Positions 61,927 through 64,000 of a DNA stretch of 64,000 nt are shown here, in pieces. How positions within the stretch are numbered: position 1 is the stretch's first letter; each line of letters starts with the position of its first letter. Location of the stretch: assembly GCF_007993755.1 (NCBI RefSeq), contig NZ_CP042467.1, forward strand, positions 1,141,501-1,205,500, written 5' to 3'. Under the pieces are notes generated by a model, which saw nothing but the letters and a program-made list of their open reading frames with translations, had not been told where the DNA came from and ran no database searches. The position numbers and the translations under genes were made by a program. Origin of the DNA: Microvenator marinus. GTDB taxonomy: Bacteria; Myxococcota_A; Bradymonadia; Bradymonadales; Bradymonadaceae.

Positions 61927-63354
61927 ATGTCGGCTACGGAGACTACCATCACGCCACCACTCCATGACGTCGCCCCAGACGCGTTTCCCCAACCCGGGGA
62001 AGTTTTCATGGAGAAGTACCGCATTGAGAAGATTCTCAATCGCGGAGGATTTGGTTGTGTGTACCGTGCGAGCCAGACTGAATTGCAGCGAGCCGTGGCC
62101 ATCAAGGTCCTCCAACCTGCATCACGCATCGGCTTCCAAGACGACAGCGAAGCCGAAGCCAAGAGACTCCAGGTGGTCACCCGACGGTTTGAACGCGAAG
62201 CCCAGCTGGTTTCCCAACTGCGTGACCCCCACACCGTCATGGTCTACGACTTCGGCCACACGCCCTCTGGCCTCCTCTACATGGTCCTTGAGTACGTTGA
62301 CGGCTTGCCCCTCAACGAAGTCTTGGAGCGCGAAGGTGCGCTTGGCGCCGAACGGAGCGTCAAAATCATCGAGCAAGTGCTCTCGAGCCTTCAAGAGGCT
62401 CACGCCTTCAACATGCTTCATCGCGATATCAAGCCCGCCAATATCATGCTCTTTGACCATGTGGGCCGGCGCGACCAGGTCAAAGTGCTCGACTTCGGGC
62501 TAGCAAAGGCAATCGATGATCCCCATTTTACGGCCGACAACCCGGACCTGACGGATGCTGAGGTTCTGATTGGAACCCCCCGTTATATGTCGCCCGAACA
62601 GATTCGCGGCCACAGACTCACTCCGGCGACAGATATGTACAGTCTGGGGCTCGTCTTCTACGAGCTTTTGACCGGCGAGAAAGCGGTGGATGCTAAGTCC
62701 ACGATGAATACCCTCGCACGTCACGTTAACGACGAGCCCATTCAACTCCCGGCTGAGATCAATATCCCCAATGGCCTCCGAAGCATCGTCAATCGCATGC
62801 TCGACAAGGACGCCAAGAGGCGCCTGAGTTCGTCCGAAGACATTCTCAAACTCCTAGACTCTTGGAACTCCAAAGAAGTCCTCGTCCCTTTGCCGGCGAG
62901 CGCACTTGCCGACGAGATCGAAGTCGTCAAGGTCGTCACTCCGCCAACTTGGTTTCTTGCCGGAGCTTCGGCGCTGGTCGTCGCGTTGGTTTTGGGATCA
63001 CTTTGGACGATCACTTCGCTCTTCAATAATCCTGAGCCAAAAGACGTGTCTCTCGAAACCTCTTCCCCAATGGAAGCGCAGGTAGCGAAGAGCGAGCCCG
63101 CCATGGCGGAACCTGAGCCCAAAGAGCCTGAGAAGAATGAACCTGAAATGGTTTTCGACTCCCCTCCTGAAGTCGCAGCCGAAGAGGCTCCTCTCGAGGA
63201 AATCGCTCCCGAAGAGACCCCGCCTGAGCCTCTTGAGGAGGCTGAAGTTAAGGTCGAAGAGCCCAAAGACGCGCCAAAGGTCCGCAAGACTTCCAAACCC
63301 AAGACAGACAAGAATAAACTCGACTTCCTGAGAACCCTGGATTCCGCCAAATGA
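61927..63354 (+). CDS. Hanks-type serine/threonine protein kinase
   Basis: 475 residues. The kinase domain (about 30-290) has the Gly loop GGFGCVY (40-46), Lys 60 in AIKV, HRDIKPAN (165-172) and the DFG motif at 189-191. A membrane helix (342-362) follows and the C-terminus is a Pro/Glu-rich extracytoplasmic region of about 100 residues, a layout common to myxobacterial STPKs that sense at the envelope. Its stop overlaps the next gene as ATGA, which suggests that gene works with it. Targets are unknown; the FHA protein in the window is a candidate reader. Confidence 0.93.
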   Translation: MSATETTITPPLHDVAPDAFPQPGEVFMEKYRIEKILNRGGFGCVYRASQTELQRAVAIKVLQPASRIGFQDDSEAEAKRLQVVTRRFEREAQLVSQLRDPHTVMVYDFGHTPSGLLYMVLEYVDGLPLNEVLEREGALGAERSVKIIEQVLSSLQEAHAFNMLHRDIKPANIMLFDHVGRRDQVKVLDFGLAKAIDDPHFTADNPDLTDAEVLIGTPRYMSPEQIRGHRLTPATDMYSLGLVFYELLTGEKAVDAKSTMNTLARHVNDEPIQLPAEINIPNGLRSIVNRMLDKDAKRRLSSSEDILKLLDSWNSKEVLVPLPASALADEIEVVKVVTPPTWFLAGASALVVALVLGSLWTITSLFNNPEPKDVSLETSSPMEAQVAKSEPAMAEPEPKEPEKNEPEMVFDSPPEVAAEEAPLEEIAPEETPPEPLEEAEVKVEEPKDAPKVRKTSKPKTDKNKLDFLRTLDSAK

Positions 63355-64000
63355 TTCGAGTCAGGCTTCATCTACTCTTTGCCGGCATCGTTACATGCTG
63401 CCTGGGATTCGCCACAGAAGTAAGCGCTCAAGGCGCAGAAACCATCGTCAAAGTTCAAACACACTTTGAAAAAGGCGCGGAGTTCTTCCAAAAAGGGGAG
63501 TACGAGGCAGCCATCGCCGAGTTTGAAGCAGGAAACGGCCTCCTACCCAATCCGATTTTCCTCTACAATATCTCACTTGCTCACGGGAAACTCGGCAGAG
63601 TCGAGCAGTCCCTCGCGGTTGCAAGACTCGCCGAAGCCACAGGGCTCGACGAACCAGACGCCACACAGAACCGAGCTCGCATCTCCGCGCTCGTGACTGC
63701 TCAACAGGCGCTGACACTCGCGAATGCCATGGAACCCGTGCCCAAGCCCGTGCCTCCAGTGGAAGCACCGCTCTTCTCCACACTTGGCTGGATCGGAGTC
63801 GCGAGCGCCTCCCTCGGCGTGGTTAGCCTTGTGGGTGCCACAATTATGGACGCGAGCATCGGCACGACCGTTGAGAACTACGAGGAAGCCGCAGCATCCG
63901 GAGACGAGACGAACTACCGTCTCCTCAAGTCTAAAATCGAATCCGACCAAGTCCTCACACGTTCCCTCTTCTTCATCGGCATTGGCCTCTCCGCCGCTGG
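63351..64000 (+). CDS. TPR-type protein downstream of the kinase (3' partial)
   Basis: The frame is open to the window end (216 codons visible). It has a signal peptide (ends near EVSAQG), a TPR-like region (KGAEFFQKGEYEAAIAEFEA) and then a hydrophobic helix around residue 150-165, followed by a second hydrophobic stretch at the end. The start overlaps the kinase stop by 4 bases. It may be a substrate or scaffold of the kinase. The C-terminus is not in the window. Confidence 0.8.
   Translation, partial: MIRVRLHLLFAGIVTCCLGFATEVSAQGAETIVKVQTHFEKGAEFFQKGEYEAAIAEFEAGNGLLPNPIFLYNISLAHGKLGRVEQSLAVARLAEATGLDEPDATQNRARISALVTAQQALTLANAMEPVPKPVPPVEAPLFSTLGWIGVASASLGVVSLVGATIMDASIGTTVENYEEAAASGDETNYRLLKSKIESDQVLTRSLFFIGIGLSAA

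Noticed and set aside
1-64000. tRNA genes, CRISPR arrays, insertion sequences or prophage
   Set aside because: No cloverleaf with a clear T-loop, no spaced identical repeats, and no transposase, integrase or phage structural gene was recognised.

Overview
The window is gene-dense chromosomal DNA, about 55% GC, with no gap over 300 bp and no rRNA, tRNA, CRISPR array or insertion sequence that I could recognise. It suggests a marine or soil predatory-type member of the former Deltaproteobacteria, most likely Myxococcota and perhaps the Bradymonadia. The clues are many lipoproteins with Asn-rich linkers just after the lipid-modified Cys, a MYXO-CTERM-like tail, a TIGR02147-type protein, a glutaminyl-tRNA synthetase/YqeY fusion, a GNAT/nitrilase fusion and long TPR and HEAT proteins. 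This placement is inference; no marker gene in the window settles it.

Region 1 (1-6434) is an aerobic respiration cluster: a caa3-type cytochrome oxidase (ctaC with two fused cytochrome c domains, cut by the window edge; ctaD, ctaE, ctaF), a strong terminator, then heme A/CuB assembly genes (ctaB, ctaG, a 42-residue membrane peptide, SURF1). Subunit I carries the A2-type YSHP signature. Region 2 (6436-14753) holds radA, an OmpA-type outer-membrane protein, two small membrane proteins (DUF2752, DUF4234), an ABC exporter and a phospholipase D/VTT-domain fusion.

Region 3 (14842-24337) has dnaJ, then a tightly packed six-gene minus-strand unit: Spy-like periplasmic protein, response regulator, histidine kinase, membrane metallophosphoesterase, DprE1-like oxidase and DprE2-like reductase. 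A direct repeat of 11-bp period and a good -10 box lie in front of it. This links an envelope-stress two-component system to a probable polyprenyl-phosphate sugar epimerase. menB and a shortened NERD-domain P-loop protein follow. Region 4 (24392-33252) contains glnS-yqeY, a sirtuin, several exported proteins, a cold-shock gene and an FHA protein.

Region 5 (33337-43291) has a translationally coupled set (GNAT/nitrilase fusion, membrane protein, 1341-residue TPR/HEAT protein) and, divergently, two tandem paralogues resembling degenerate polysaccharide deacetylases. Region 6 (43359-57286) is a surface and secretion region: a FadL-like porin, lipoproteins with Asn-rich linkers, an 1120-residue TPR protein, an EGF-repeat lipoprotein and a START-like protein. 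Region 7 (57526-64000) holds a TIGR02147/lipoprotein pair, galU and lgt, a small lipoprotein, and a Ser/Thr kinase coupled to a TPR protein that runs off the window.

Coupling of neighbouring genes by ATGA-type overlaps is frequent and gives most of the operon calls. Nothing here is clearly a new defence or mobile system. The most promising leads are the stress-sensor/DprE operon, the tandem degenerate deacetylases and the TIGR02147/lipoprotein module.
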